Below, in pieces: positions 15,238 through 22,589 of a DNA stretch of 33,707 bases. Source of the DNA: Kitasatospora sp. MBT63 (GTDB taxonomy: Bacteria > Actinomycetota > Actinomycetes > Streptomycetales > Streptomycetaceae); contig NZ_JAIZ01000337.1 in assembly GCF_000710465.2 (NCBI RefSeq), positions 9,727-43,433 of the forward strand, in the 5' to 3' direction. Position 1 is the stretch's first letter, and each line of letters opens with the position of its first letter. The translations under genes were made by a program, and so were the position numbers. Below the pieces are notes generated by a model. It did no database searches, was not told the origin of the DNA, and was given only the letters and a program-made list of their open reading frames with translations.

Positions 15238-16899
15238 GTGAACCGAGCAGTGGAGACCGACCGCAACCTGGACGGCGGCCGCACGGCGGCGCTGGTCGGC
15301 CGGGCGAGGAGCGGCGACCGGCAGGCGACCGCCGAGCTGCTCGCCGCGCACCTCTCGCTGGTCTACAACATCGTCGGGCGGGCGCTGGCCGGGCACCCCG
15401 ACACCGACGACGTGGTGCAGGAGACCATGCTGCGGGCCGTGGACGGCCTGCCCGGTCTGCGGGACCCGGCCGGGTTCCGCTCCTGGCTGGTGGCCATCGC
15501 CATGAACCAGATCCGCCGCCGCTACCGCGACGCCGTCCCGGCGGGGGCGGACGGTCTGTACGAGGCGTACGAGGTGCCGGATCCGGCCGCCGACTTCGTC
15601 GGGCTGACCATCGTCCGGCTGGGCCTGTCCGAGCAGCGCCGCGAGGTCGCCGAGGCCACCCGCTGGCTGGACGAGCAGGAGCGGGAGCTGCTGGCGCTGT
15701 GGTGGCTGGAGGCCGCGGGCGAGCTGACCCGCGCCGAACTGGCCGCCGCCGCGGAGCTCTCCCCCCAGCACGCCGCCGTGCGGGTGCAGCGGGTGAAGGA
15801 GCAGTTGGAGACCGCCCGGGTGGTGGTCCGCGCGCTCGCCGCGCCGCAGCCGTGCTGGCAGCTGGCCGAGCTGACGATGCACTGGGACGGCATACCGAGC
15901 GCGCTGTGGCGCAAGCGGTTCGCCCGGCACGCCCGCGAGTGCGGGTACTGCTCGCAGGCCCGGCACGGACTGGTCCCGGCCGAGGGGCTGCTGGCCGGTC
16001 TCGCCATGGTGCCGCTGCCGGCCGGGTACGCAGACCAGCTCGGGCTCGGGCCGCTGGTCGACCTCGGGCACGGGGCCGGCCACGGCCCGTACGACGGCGG
16101 CCACGGGTCCGGCGGGTCCGGTTCGGCCGGCGGGCGGGGTGCCCACCGGCGGGCCGGGAGCCGGCGCCGGGCCAGGCCGAGGAGCGGCGCGCCGATGAAG
16201 GTGCTCGGCGCGGCCGTACTGACGGCGGCGGTCGCCGGACTGACCGCGAGTGTGATGCCGGGCTCGTCGCCGAACACCGACGCCGCCCAGGAGCCCACGG
16301 CCGCCACCCGGCTCGACACGGCGGGCGAGGCCACCCCGAGCCAGGAGCCGTCGGCCAGCCAGCCGGCCTCGCCGTCCGCGTCGGCGCCGACCAGCACCTC
16401 CCCGAGCCCCTCGGCCGCACCGAGCAGCGCCGCGCCGTCGCCCGCGCCGGTGAAGACCACCCCCGCGCCGAAGCCGAGCGCGACGGCCGCGGTGCCGCCC
16501 GCCTCCCCGCCGAGCGCGGACACCGTCCAGCAGGTGATCGACCTGGTGAACGCGGAGCGCGCGAAGGCGGGCTGCGGTCCCGTCAAGGCCAGCACCAAGC
16601 TGCAGGAGGCGGCCCAGAAGCACTCTGACGACATGGCCGCCCGCGGGTTCTTCGACCACACCAACCCGGACGGCGCGGGGCCGCAGCAGCGGATCGACGC
16701 GACCGGGTACAAGTGGAACACCTGGGGCGAGAACATCGCCCGCGGCCAGCGCGACGCCGCGGCCGTGATGGACGCCTGGATGCACAGCGAGGGGCACCGG
16801 GCCAACATCCTCAACTGCGCGTTCACCGAGCTCGGCGTCGGGGTGCACACCGGCACCGGCGGGCCCTGGTGGACCCAGGACTTCGGCAAGCCCGCCTGA
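15238..16899 (+). CDS. Sigma-70 factor fused to zinc anti-sigma-like, membrane and CAP domains
   Basis: A 553-residue chain with four parts. Residues about 15-95 are an ECF sigma region 2 (DTDDVVQETMLRAV) and about 140-195 region 4. Residues about 205-240 look like a zinc-binding anti-sigma (ZAS/zf-HC2) domain: C206, then a WDG-like turn, then H231-x3-C235-x2-C238. A Gly/Arg-rich basic stretch leads to one transmembrane helix at about 320-339. A Pro/Ser/Thr/Ala-rich linker (about 343-438) crosses the wall, and residues about 440-553 are an SCP/CAP (YkwD-like) domain with SEGHRANILN. I infer a sigma factor tethered to the membrane by its own inhibitor domain and controlled by an outer sensor. 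The GTG start has GGGAAGG about 11 bases upstream; TAGGGT at 15107-15112 may be a -10. Confidence 0.9.
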   Translation: MNRAVETDRNLDGGRTAALVGRARSGDRQATAELLAAHLSLVYNIVGRALAGHPDTDDVVQETMLRAVDGLPGLRDPAGFRSWLVAIAMNQIRRRYRDAVPAGADGLYEAYEVPDPAADFVGLTIVRLGLSEQRREVAEATRWLDEQERELLALWWLEAAGELTRAELAAAAELSPQHAAVRVQRVKEQLETARVVVRALAAPQPCWQLAELTMHWDGIPSALWRKRFARHARECGYCSQARHGLVPAEGLLAGLAMVPLPAGYADQLGLGPLVDLGHGAGHGPYDGGHGSGGSGSAGGRGAHRRAGSRRRARPRSGAPMKVLGAAVLTAAVAGLTASVMPGSSPNTDAAQEPTAATRLDTAGEATPSQEPSASQPASPSASAPTSTSPSPSAAPSSAAPSPAPVKTTPAPKPSATAAVPPASPPSADTVQQVIDLVNAERAKAGCGPVKASTKLQEAAQKHSDDMAARGFFDHTNPDGAGPQQRIDATGYKWNTWGENIARGQRDAAAVMDAWMHSEGHRANILNCAFTELGVGVHTGTGGPWWTQDFGKPA

Positions 16900-16916
16900 C
16901 CGGCGGTGCCCTCCGC

Positions 16917-16956
16917 CCCGGTGGCGGCCCGGCCGTGGGGCCGGTCCGCCACCGGG
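16917..16956. terminator. Strong nested hairpin between convergent genes
   Basis: CCCGGTGGCGG (16917-16927) pairs perfectly with CCGCCACCGGG (16946-16956), and inside it CCGGCC (16929-16934) pairs with GGCCGG (16939-16944) around a GTGG loop. The whole 40-base element sits between the stop of the sigma/CAP fusion and the stop of the P450 and should work in both directions. Confidence 0.8.
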
Positions 16957-16966
16957 AGCCGGGCGC

Positions 16967-18316
16967 TCAGGCCGCCCGGGCGACCAGCGTCATCGGCAGG
17001 TGGTCCGGGTGCGGCATCGCCGCCATCGCCTCGCCCGTGACGTGGCCTGGCACCGGCCGCAGCCGCCAGCGGCTCAGCACGGTGGCCAGGGTGATGGTCA
17101 TCTCCGCCTTCGCGAAGGCGTCGCCGATGCACTGCCGGGAACCGGCGCCGAACGGGATGAACGCCTCCCGCGGCAGGCCGGCCCGTCGCTCCGGCAGCCA
17201 GCGGTCCGGGTCGAAGCGGTCCGGGTCGGCGTAGACGGCCGGATCCCGGTGCACCGCGTACAGGCTGAACGCGACCTCGGTGCCCGCGGGAACGGTCGCC
17301 CCGCCGAGCCGCACCGGCGCGAGCGCCCGCCGCATCAGCAGGGTGACCCCGTGCAGCCGGACCGCCTCGTCCAGCACCTGGCGGGTGTAGGTGAGCTTGG
17401 CGACGTCCTCGAAGGTGACCGGCCGGTCGCCGACCACGGTGTCGATCTCCTCCAGCAGCCGGGCCTCGGCCTCGGGGTGGTGGGCGAGCTCGTGGAACGT
17501 CCAGGCCAGGGTGGAGCCGACGGTCTCGGTGCCGGCGAACAGGATGGTGACCAGTTCGTCGCGGACCTCGACGTCGTTCAGTGCGGCACCGGTGTCGGCG
17601 TCCCGGGCGGCCAGCAGGGTCGACAGCAGGTCGGCCCGGCTCTCGTGGTCACCGCCGGACCTGCGGGTGGCCGCGATCACCTCGTCGATGACCGAGCGCA
17701 GCCGGGCCGCGGCGGCGTCGAAGCGGCGGTTCGGCGCGATCGGCAGGCGGTCCAGGAACTGCGGGGAGACGGCCCGCAGCAGCATGTTCTTCAGGATGAC
17801 CGGCACGTCGCGGCGGACCGCCTCGATGGCGGGCCGGCCGATGTCGGCGGAGAACATGGTCGCCGCCAGGGTGGCCACCGAGAACTCGCCCATCACCTGC
17901 TCGACCGCGATCCGCCGGTCCGGTTCCCAGCCCGCCACCAGTTCCTGCGCCTGACGGCTGATGGTCTCGCAGTAGCCGGCGATCCTCCGGTGGTGGAACG
18001 AAGGCTGCATCAGCCGCCGGTGCGGCAGGTGGACCTTGTTGGTCGCCGTCGCCAGGCCGTCGCCGACCATCGGGCGCATCCGGTCGAACAGCCGGCCCTT
18101 CTCGAAGCTGGTGCCGTGTGTGACCATCACGGCGTGCGCCAGTCGGGCGCTGGTGACGAAGACGACGGGCAGGGTGCCCAGGTCGACCCGGACCACCTCG
18201 CCCTCGCCGGTCAGTGATTTCACGAACCCCAGCGGGTCGCGCCACAGCGGCCAGACATGGCCGAGCAGCGGAAGCCCTCCGGGCGCGCGCGGGATCGACT
18301 GCAGTTCGGCTGCCAC
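16967..18316 (-). CDS. Cytochrome P450 paired with sesquiterpene synthase
   Basis: A 449-residue P450 monooxygenase with all canonical motifs: the I-helix oxygen site FAGTETVGS, the K-helix EAVR (ExxR), and the heme loop FGAGSRQCIG with thiolate ligand C396. The N-terminus starts with the Pro-rich APGGLPLLGH and has no membrane anchor, so it is soluble. The general sequence recalls terpene-oxidising bacterial P450s such as the CYP170 and CYP183 (PtlI) groups, from memory only. The GTG start has a very good AAAGGAG seven bases upstream. It lies 73 bases after the terpene synthase in the same direction, so the likely role is oxidation of that cyclase's hydrocarbon. Redox partners are not in the window. 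Confidence 0.93.
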   Translation of the reverse strand: MAAELQSIPRAPGGLPLLGHVWPLWRDPLGFVKSLTGEGEVVRVDLGTLPVVFVTSARLAHAVMVTHGTSFEKGRLFDRMRPMVGDGLATATNKVHLPHRRLMQPSFHHRRIAGYCETISRQAQELVAGWEPDRRIAVEQVMGEFSVATLAATMFSADIGRPAIEAVRRDVPVILKNMLLRAVSPQFLDRLPIAPNRRFDAAAARLRSVIDEVIAATRRSGGDHESRADLLSTLLAARDADTGAALNDVEVRDELVTILFAGTETVGSTLAWTFHELAHHPEAEARLLEEIDTVVGDRPVTFEDVAKLTYTRQVLDEAVRLHGVTLLMRRALAPVRLGGATVPAGTEVAFSLYAVHRDPAVYADPDRFDPDRWLPERRAGLPREAFIPFGAGSRQCIGDAFAKAEMTITLATVLSRWRLRPVPGHVTGEAMAAMPHPDHLPMTLVARAA

Positions 18317-18389
18317 CCCGGCACTCCTTTCCGGATGATGTCTGTGGGGGATGTCCCGGGGCGCCGGCGGCGTCCCGGGCGGCGCCGGG

Positions 18390-19526
18390 TCAGGCGGTAC
18401 GGCGGGCCGCGGTGGGGCGCAGCTCGTAGACCGGGGAACGGCGGGCCGGGGCGGCCGCCGGCAGGGCGTCCTCGCGGGGCAGCAGGTCCCACCACCAGGC
18501 GACGGCGGGGATGTCCAGCGGCTCCGGGCTGCTGTCGGTGGGGGTGTCGCGGAAGACCGCCGGCAGGTCGGCCGGGTCGTCGGGGGTGGTGTACCGGCGG
18601 GAGCTGATGCCCCAGTCCTGGGCGCCGCGGATGAACGCCTCCAGGCTGGCGAGGTAGCGGCGCAGCTGCGGGCTGCCGGTGCGGCGCAGGTCCGCGCAGA
18701 GGCGGACGAACAGGCACAGCACCCGGTCCCGTTGGGCGATGGCGCGCTCGACGGCCTCCTCGGTGGAGATGCCGTGGGCGTGCTCCAGCACCCGGATGGC
18801 GTTCAGGTAGTAGCCGCCGGTGCGGCTCTCCTTGTGGTGCGAGAACAGGTCGTTGTCCCAGCAGATGACGAAGTACGCCATCTCGGCGGCGGCCCGGACG
18901 CTGGTGCGGTCGCGTTCGTGGGGCTGGAGCTCGTAGCCGTGGCCCATCTCCAGCAGCGGCAGGACCACCGAGGTGGCGCCGTCGTAGATCCGCATCAGGG
19001 TGTAGTCGTTGAGGTCGGGGACGGTGCCCTGGCTGCGGTGCTCGGCCTCCCAGACCACCGAGAGGAAGTACTCGCGCAGTGCGTCCACCCAGCGGGCCAC
19101 CTGTCCGGCGGTGCCGTGCTCGGATATTCGGGCCCGCAGGTCCCGCAGGCCGCCGGCGAGCGCGTCGTCCAGCAGCATGGGCGCTTCGGGGTTCTGAGCC
19201 ACTCTCAGGAGTCTGGACAGTGCGCCGAGGAGTTCGCCCGGTCGTCTGCTGAGGTCGCCCTCCTCGCAGTAGCCGTCGTCGACGCCGAACAGCCAGATCA
19301 CGAAGTCGGCGAGGATCTCGACGACCTCCTCCCGCCCTTCGGGAAGAATCCGTGCGGCGAATGTGCCAATATTGTGGTCCACCAGATGGCTGCGCAGTTC
19401 GGGCGAACCTATCGCGAACTTGCCTGCCCAGCCTGCGGTGTGCCGGTCGACGGCCTCGTGTCGGGGGTGGATGGCTGCTCGGTAGGGGGAGTAGATCGGC
19501 GGTACCGCCGTCAGCCCGCGCGCCAT
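18390..19526 (-). CDS. Sesquiterpene synthase, selinadiene synthase-like
   Basis: A 378-residue class I terpene cyclase, expected to convert farnesyl diphosphate. The first metal motif is D83-D84 in GVDDGYCEEG. The second is N225-D226-x2-S229-x3-E233 (DNDLFSHHKES). The pyrophosphate-sensor triad R179, D182, G183 (RIYDG) and the C-terminal Arg-Tyr (SSRRYTTPDD) are present. Motifs, spacing and long stretches agree, by memory, with selina-4(15),7(11)-diene synthase of S. pristinaespiralis, whose equivalents are offset by one residue. The start at 19526 aligns with that protein (LTAVPPIYSP) and gives a nearly equal length; the frame is open to a TTG at 19640, but that codon is part of a -35-like TTGACG. 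The P450 follows 73 bases downstream. The exact product needs experiment. Confidence 0.92.
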   Translation of the reverse strand: MARGLTAVPPIYSPYRAAIHPRHEAVDRHTAGWAGKFAIGSPELRSHLVDHNIGTFAARILPEGREEVVEILADFVIWLFGVDDGYCEEGDLSRRPGELLGALSRLLRVAQNPEAPMLLDDALAGGLRDLRARISEHGTAGQVARWVDALREYFLSVVWEAEHRSQGTVPDLNDYTLMRIYDGATSVVLPLLEMGHGYELQPHERDRTSVRAAAEMAYFVICWDNDLFSHHKESRTGGYYLNAIRVLEHAHGISTEEAVERAIAQRDRVLCLFVRLCADLRRTGSPQLRRYLASLEAFIRGAQDWGISSRRYTTPDDPADLPAVFRDTPTDSSPEPLDIPAVAWWWDLLPREDALPAAAPARRSPVYELRPTAARRTA

Positions 19527-19610
19527 CGAAATCTCGGTCAACTTATGGCTCTCCCAGTCCGCTCGGGTGCCGGGCACGCCCCCGTACGGCCGGCCGAAAT
19601 GGATCACGTA

Positions 19611-19640
19611 AGAACACCGGCACATGGCATCCCGCGTCAA
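19611..19640 (-). promoter_or_regulatory. Possible promoter of terpene synthase-P450 operon
   Basis: On the minus strand TTGACG (19635-19640) is followed after 18 bases by TGTTCT (19611-19616). The -35 is good and the -10 weak. It would leave a leader of about 80 bases to the start at 19526. The region is less GC-rich than its surroundings. Confidence 0.35.
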
Positions 19641-19694
19641 GGGCTGCGACCCGCCAATTGACCAGAACCTGCCAATGGACTGGCTGGATCACGA

Positions 19695-19728
19695 CCCCCG
19701 CACCCGCTGCTACCAGCAGGTACGGGGG
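19695..19728. terminator. Hairpin after conservon operon
   Basis: CCCCCG (19695-19700) pairs with CGGGGG (19723-19728), and inside it CTGCT pairs with AGCAG around ACC, with unequal internal bulges. It lies just downstream (minus strand) of the stop of cvnE and upstream of the terpene synthase promoter, so it probably separates the two operons. Confidence 0.55.
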
Positions 19729-19737
19729 CCGGTCCGG

Positions 19738-21213
19738 TCAGCGGCCCCGCAGCCTGGCGGTGAGCACGCTCCACCAGTGCCGACGCGGCTCCTGAGGGGC
19801 CGTCGCCCGATCGTCCGTCATGGGCTGTGCCTCGAAGGACGCCTCGAACTGCCCCTCGAGCCGTCCCTCGGGCTGCCGCCGGCCCGTCGGTGCGCCCGGC
19901 GCCGGGACGGTGGCCGGCTCCACGAGGGGTGCCGCCGTGGCAGCCTTCGGCCGGCGGGCGGTGAACTCGACCGGCAGTTCGGCCAGGTGGCGCGACAACC
20001 AGGCCGAGTTCCAGCGCAGTTCGTCCTCGGACACGGCCAGCCGCAGGTCCGGCAGCCGGGCCAGCAGGGTGTCGATCCCGGCCTCGGCGATGGCCCGGCC
20101 GACGTCCTGGCCCGGGCACTCGTGCGGACCGCTGCTGAACGCCAGGTGCGAGCGGTTCCCGTACAGCGGTTCGTCGAGATCCGGCCGGATCTGCGGGTCG
20201 ACATTGCCCGCCGCCAGGCCCAGCAGCAGCATGTCGCCGGCCCGGATCCGGCGGCCGCCGAGCTCGGTGTCGCCGGTGGCCCAGCGGCCGGGGACGGCCG
20301 ACAGCGGCGGCGAGTCCCACAGCACCTGGTCCAGCGCGTCCGGCAGGGTCATGTGACCACCCGACAGATTGGCTCGGAAACGACGGTCGGTGAGCACCAT
20401 CCGCAGGGTGTCCGCGATCAGGTTGACCGTGGTCTCGTTCGCGGCCACCAGGATCAGCCGCAGGTGCTCCATCACCTCCTCGTCGTCCAGCCCGGCCTCG
20501 TGGTGCAGCAGCCAGGACGGCAGGTCGGCGCCGGGCGCGGTGTGCTTGCGCTGGACCAGCTGACGCAGCGTCGCCACCACGTACTCGTTGCTGGCGACCG
20601 CGGTCTCGGTGCCCTTCATGAGGTCCCGGGCCGCCTCCACCAGGCGCGGACCGTACTCCTCGGGCATCCCCAGCAGCTGGGTCATCACCAGCATCGGCAG
20701 GTGCTCGGCGAACTGGCTGACCAGGTCCGCCGTCCCCGCCGCCGCGAAGCCGTCGATCAACTGGCCGGCGAAGCGGGTGACATGGCGGCGGACCCCGCGC
20801 CGGTCGAACATCTCCAGGCTGTCGGTGACCGCGCCGCGCAGCCGCTTGTGCTCGGCACCGTCCGCGAACACGCACAGCGGCTGCCAGCCGACCATCGGCA
20901 GCAGCGGGGAGTCCGGCGCCACCTGGTTGTGCTGGAACGCCGTCCAGCGGCGGGAGTCCCGGGAGAACCGGGACGGGGTGCGGGCCACGTCCAGGTTCTC
21001 CCGGTGCCCCAGCACCAGCCACGCGGGCAGGTCGCCGTGGAGCAGGACGGGCGCCACCGGGCCGTGCTCGGCCCGCAGCTTCTCGTACAGGCCGGACGGG
21101 TCGGCCTCGGCCTCGGGGCCGTACAGCCTGCGTATGCCGTCGGGGCCGAGGCCGTGCGCCGGGCACCCGGGGGGCGGGGTGAGGGCGTGGTCGGCAGGGA
21201 CTGGGGAGGTCAC
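19738..21213 (-). CDS. cvnE: Conservon cytochrome P450, CYP157-like, no ExxR
   Basis: A 491-residue P450-fold protein, fifth gene of the conservon. The heme loop is normal (FSSGPHECPGQ, ligand C366) and the I-helix has AANETT. The K-helix motif ExxR, almost invariant in P450s, is replaced by DQVLW at 295-299; from established work, CYP157 proteins of streptomycetes likewise have EQSLW there, so this places it in or near that family. The last 75 residues form an extension: Pro/Ala/Thr-rich, then Glu/Arg-rich, ending in a basic aromatic tail (RRHWWSVLTARLRGR) that could touch the membrane or a partner. Its GTG start overlaps the cvnD stop as GTGA (21210-21213), so translation is coupled. Catalytic activity is unproven. 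Confidence 0.92.
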   Translation of the reverse strand: MTSPVPADHALTPPPGCPAHGLGPDGIRRLYGPEAEADPSGLYEKLRAEHGPVAPVLLHGDLPAWLVLGHRENLDVARTPSRFSRDSRRWTAFQHNQVAPDSPLLPMVGWQPLCVFADGAEHKRLRGAVTDSLEMFDRRGVRRHVTRFAGQLIDGFAAAGTADLVSQFAEHLPMLVMTQLLGMPEEYGPRLVEAARDLMKGTETAVASNEYVVATLRQLVQRKHTAPGADLPSWLLHHEAGLDDEEVMEHLRLILVAANETTVNLIADTLRMVLTDRRFRANLSGGHMTLPDALDQVLWDSPPLSAVPGRWATGDTELGGRRIRAGDMLLLGLAAGNVDPQIRPDLDEPLYGNRSHLAFSSGPHECPGQDVGRAIAEAGIDTLLARLPDLRLAVSEDELRWNSAWLSRHLAELPVEFTARRPKAATAAPLVEPATVPAPGAPTGRRQPEGRLEGQFEASFEAQPMTDDRATAPQEPRRHWWSVLTARLRGR

Positions 21214-21845
21214 GGTCTCTCCGGATTGGTGAGCGAGTAGAGGTAGCGCATAAGTGACATCAGGACATCGCGTCCGGACTCACGTCTGCGGGCGTCGCAC
21301 CCGACTATCGGCACCTCGGCCGGCAGGTCCAGTGCGGCGCGGAGCTCCTCGACGGGGTAGGAGGGCGACTCCGGGAAGGTGTTGACGGCCACTACGAACG
21401 GCACGCCGCGCTCCTCCAGCCGCCCGATCACGTCGAAGCTGACCTCGAGGCGACGGGTGTCGACCAGCACGACGGCGCCGAGCGCGCCCTCGAACAGGCC
21501 GTTCCACAGGAACCAGAACCGCTGCTGGCCAGGGGTACCGAAGAGGTACAGCACCAGCTCGTCGTTGATGCTGATCCGGCCGAAGTCCATCGCGACCGTG
21601 GTCGCGGTCTTCCGCTCGACACCCGCGTTGTCGTCGACGTCGGCACCGGCCTGCGTCATCGTCTCCTCGGTGGTCAGCGGACGGATCTCGCTGACGGCAC
21701 CGACCAGGGTCGTCTTGCCGACCCCGAACCCGCCCACGATGACCACCTTGACGGCGGTGGCGGCCGAGGCGGGGAGTATGTCCTCGCTCCGCGGCCCCGC
21801 GAACGGGCCCGGGGCGACGACCGTGTCAGAGCTTTTGAAGTCCAT
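21210..21845 (-). CDS. cvnD: Conservon Ras-like small GTPase (CvnD)
   Basis: A 211-residue small GTPase. The P-loop is GGFGVGKT at 38-45, switch II is GTPGQQRF at 103-110, and the expected base-recognition motif NKxD is replaced by NTFP at 155-158, as is usual in this bacterial family. The N-terminal 30 residues are a Pro/Ser-rich extension. Established knowledge: CvnD works with the roadblock protein CvnB, the DUF742 protein CvnC and the membrane sensor CvnA as a G-protein-like complex at the membrane. The start codon lies inside the cvnC reading frame (20-base overlap), and the stop overlaps cvnE by four bases. Confidence 0.95.
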   Translation of the reverse strand: MDFKSSDTVVAPGPFAGPRSEDILPASAATAVKVVIVGGFGVGKTTLVGAVSEIRPLTTEETMTQAGADVDDNAGVERKTATTVAMDFGRISINDELVLYLFGTPGQQRFWFLWNGLFEGALGAVVLVDTRRLEVSFDVIGRLEERGVPFVVAVNTFPESPSYPVEELRAALDLPAEVPIVGCDARRRESGRDVLMSLMRYLYSLTNPERP

Positions 21846-22185
21846 GCATCACCGCCTCAATCAGGGCACGGTCGGGAAGAAGGGCCTTGGGAACGGGGGC
21901 GCGTGCCTCCACCCGCTTGTCCGCCAGCAGGTCGGCGATCAGCACGGTGGTCGCGCTCATCGGCAGCCTCAGGTACGCGGAGACCTCCGCGACGGACAGC
22001 GGGTAGTGGCACATCCGCAGGATCGCCGCGTGCTCGGGCTGCATCGACGGATGCGGCTCGGCACGCGCGACGATCAGGGTGACCAGGTCGAGCGCCGCCC
22101 GCTGGGATAAGCCTCCGCGGCCCCTGGTGATGACGTACAGCCGCTCGGGGTCACCCTCGTCCCACTCCTGGTCCGGGTCACTCAT
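21826..22185 (-). CDS. cvnC: Conservon DUF742 protein (CvnC), carries a TTA codon
   Basis: A 119-residue DUF742 protein. It has the family's acidic start (MSDPDQEWDEGDPERLYVITRGR), a central LDLVTLIVAR and a winged-helix-like part (CHYPLSVAEVSAYLRLPMSATTVLIADLLADKRVEARAP). These proteins are the third component of conservons and probably link the roadblock protein to the GTPase. The start ATG overlaps the cvnB stop (ATGA, 22182-22185), and the end overlaps cvnD by 20 bases. Residue Leu in GRGGLSQ is encoded by TTA (22108-22110), a codon that in Streptomyces depends on the bldA tRNA. I found no other in-frame TTA in the genes of this window. Confidence 0.95.
   Translation of the reverse strand: MSDPDQEWDEGDPERLYVITRGRGGLSQRAALDLVTLIVARAEPHPSMQPEHAAILRMCHYPLSVAEVSAYLRLPMSATTVLIADLLADKRVEARAPVPKALLPDRALIEAVMHGLQKL
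22108..22110 (-). promoter_or_regulatory. Rare TTA (bldA-dependent) codon in cvnC
   Basis: Read on the minus strand the codons here are GGC TTA TCC CAG (Gly-Leu-Ser-Gln). TTA is translated by the developmentally controlled bldA tRNA in Streptomyces. Because cvnC, cvnD and cvnE are translationally coupled, the codon could limit all three proteins. Confidence 0.75.
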
Positions 22186-22589
22186 GCGTCCTGCTCGCCG
22201 TTGCGCGGCGGGGTGCTCAGATGGCCGCCGATCCGGGCCACCAGGTCGCGCATCCGCTGGCCCATCAGGCCCGCGTCGACCCCCTCGTCGGCCAGCACCG
22301 CGAGGTAGGCCCGGGCGCCCGCCGCCATCAGGTAGAAGAAGCCGCCGCCCATCTCGATCACCACCAGCCGCATCCGGCCGTCCCCGTGCGGGAACTCGGT
22401 GGCGACCGCGCCCGCCAGGCTCTGCAGACCGGCGCAGGCCGCCGCCAGGCGGTCGGCGGTGTCGGTGTCGGTCCCGTACTGCGCCATCCGCAGGCCGTCC
22501 GAGGAGAGCACCACCACGTGCCGCGTCTGCGGGACGCTGTCCGCCAGATCCTTGAGCATCCAGTCCATGTTGGCCCGCTGCTGAATCAC
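22182..22589 (-). CDS. cvnB: Conservon roadblock/LC7 protein (CvnB)
   Basis: A 135-residue roadblock/LC7 (MglB-like) protein. It shows the alternating helix-strand order of the fold: MDWMLKDLADSVPQTRHVVVLSSDGL, then a central helix around AAACAGLQSLAGAVATEF, then strands GRMRLVVIEMGGGFFYLMAAG. Proteins of this class act with small GTPases as regulators or GAPs. The GTG start overlaps the cvnA stop as GTGA (22586-22589); an ATG seven codons further in is a possible alternative start. It is the second gene of the conservon. Confidence 0.95.
   Translation of the reverse strand: MIQQRANMDWMLKDLADSVPQTRHVVVLSSDGLRMAQYGTDTDTADRLAAACAGLQSLAGAVATEFPHGDGRMRLVVIEMGGGFFYLMAAGARAYLAVLADEGVDAGLMGQRMRDLVARIGGHLSTPPRNGEQDA

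Noticed and set aside
18390..19526. Cyclase as epi-isozizaene synthase with CYP170 (albaflavenone pathway)
   Set aside because: The gene pairing is similar, but the cyclase motifs and surrounding residues fit selinadiene synthase and not epi-isozizaene synthase.
19527..19640. 38-residue N-terminal extension of the terpene synthase
   Set aside because: The TTG start is part of a -35-like box and the shorter form aligns with the start of the characterised homolog.
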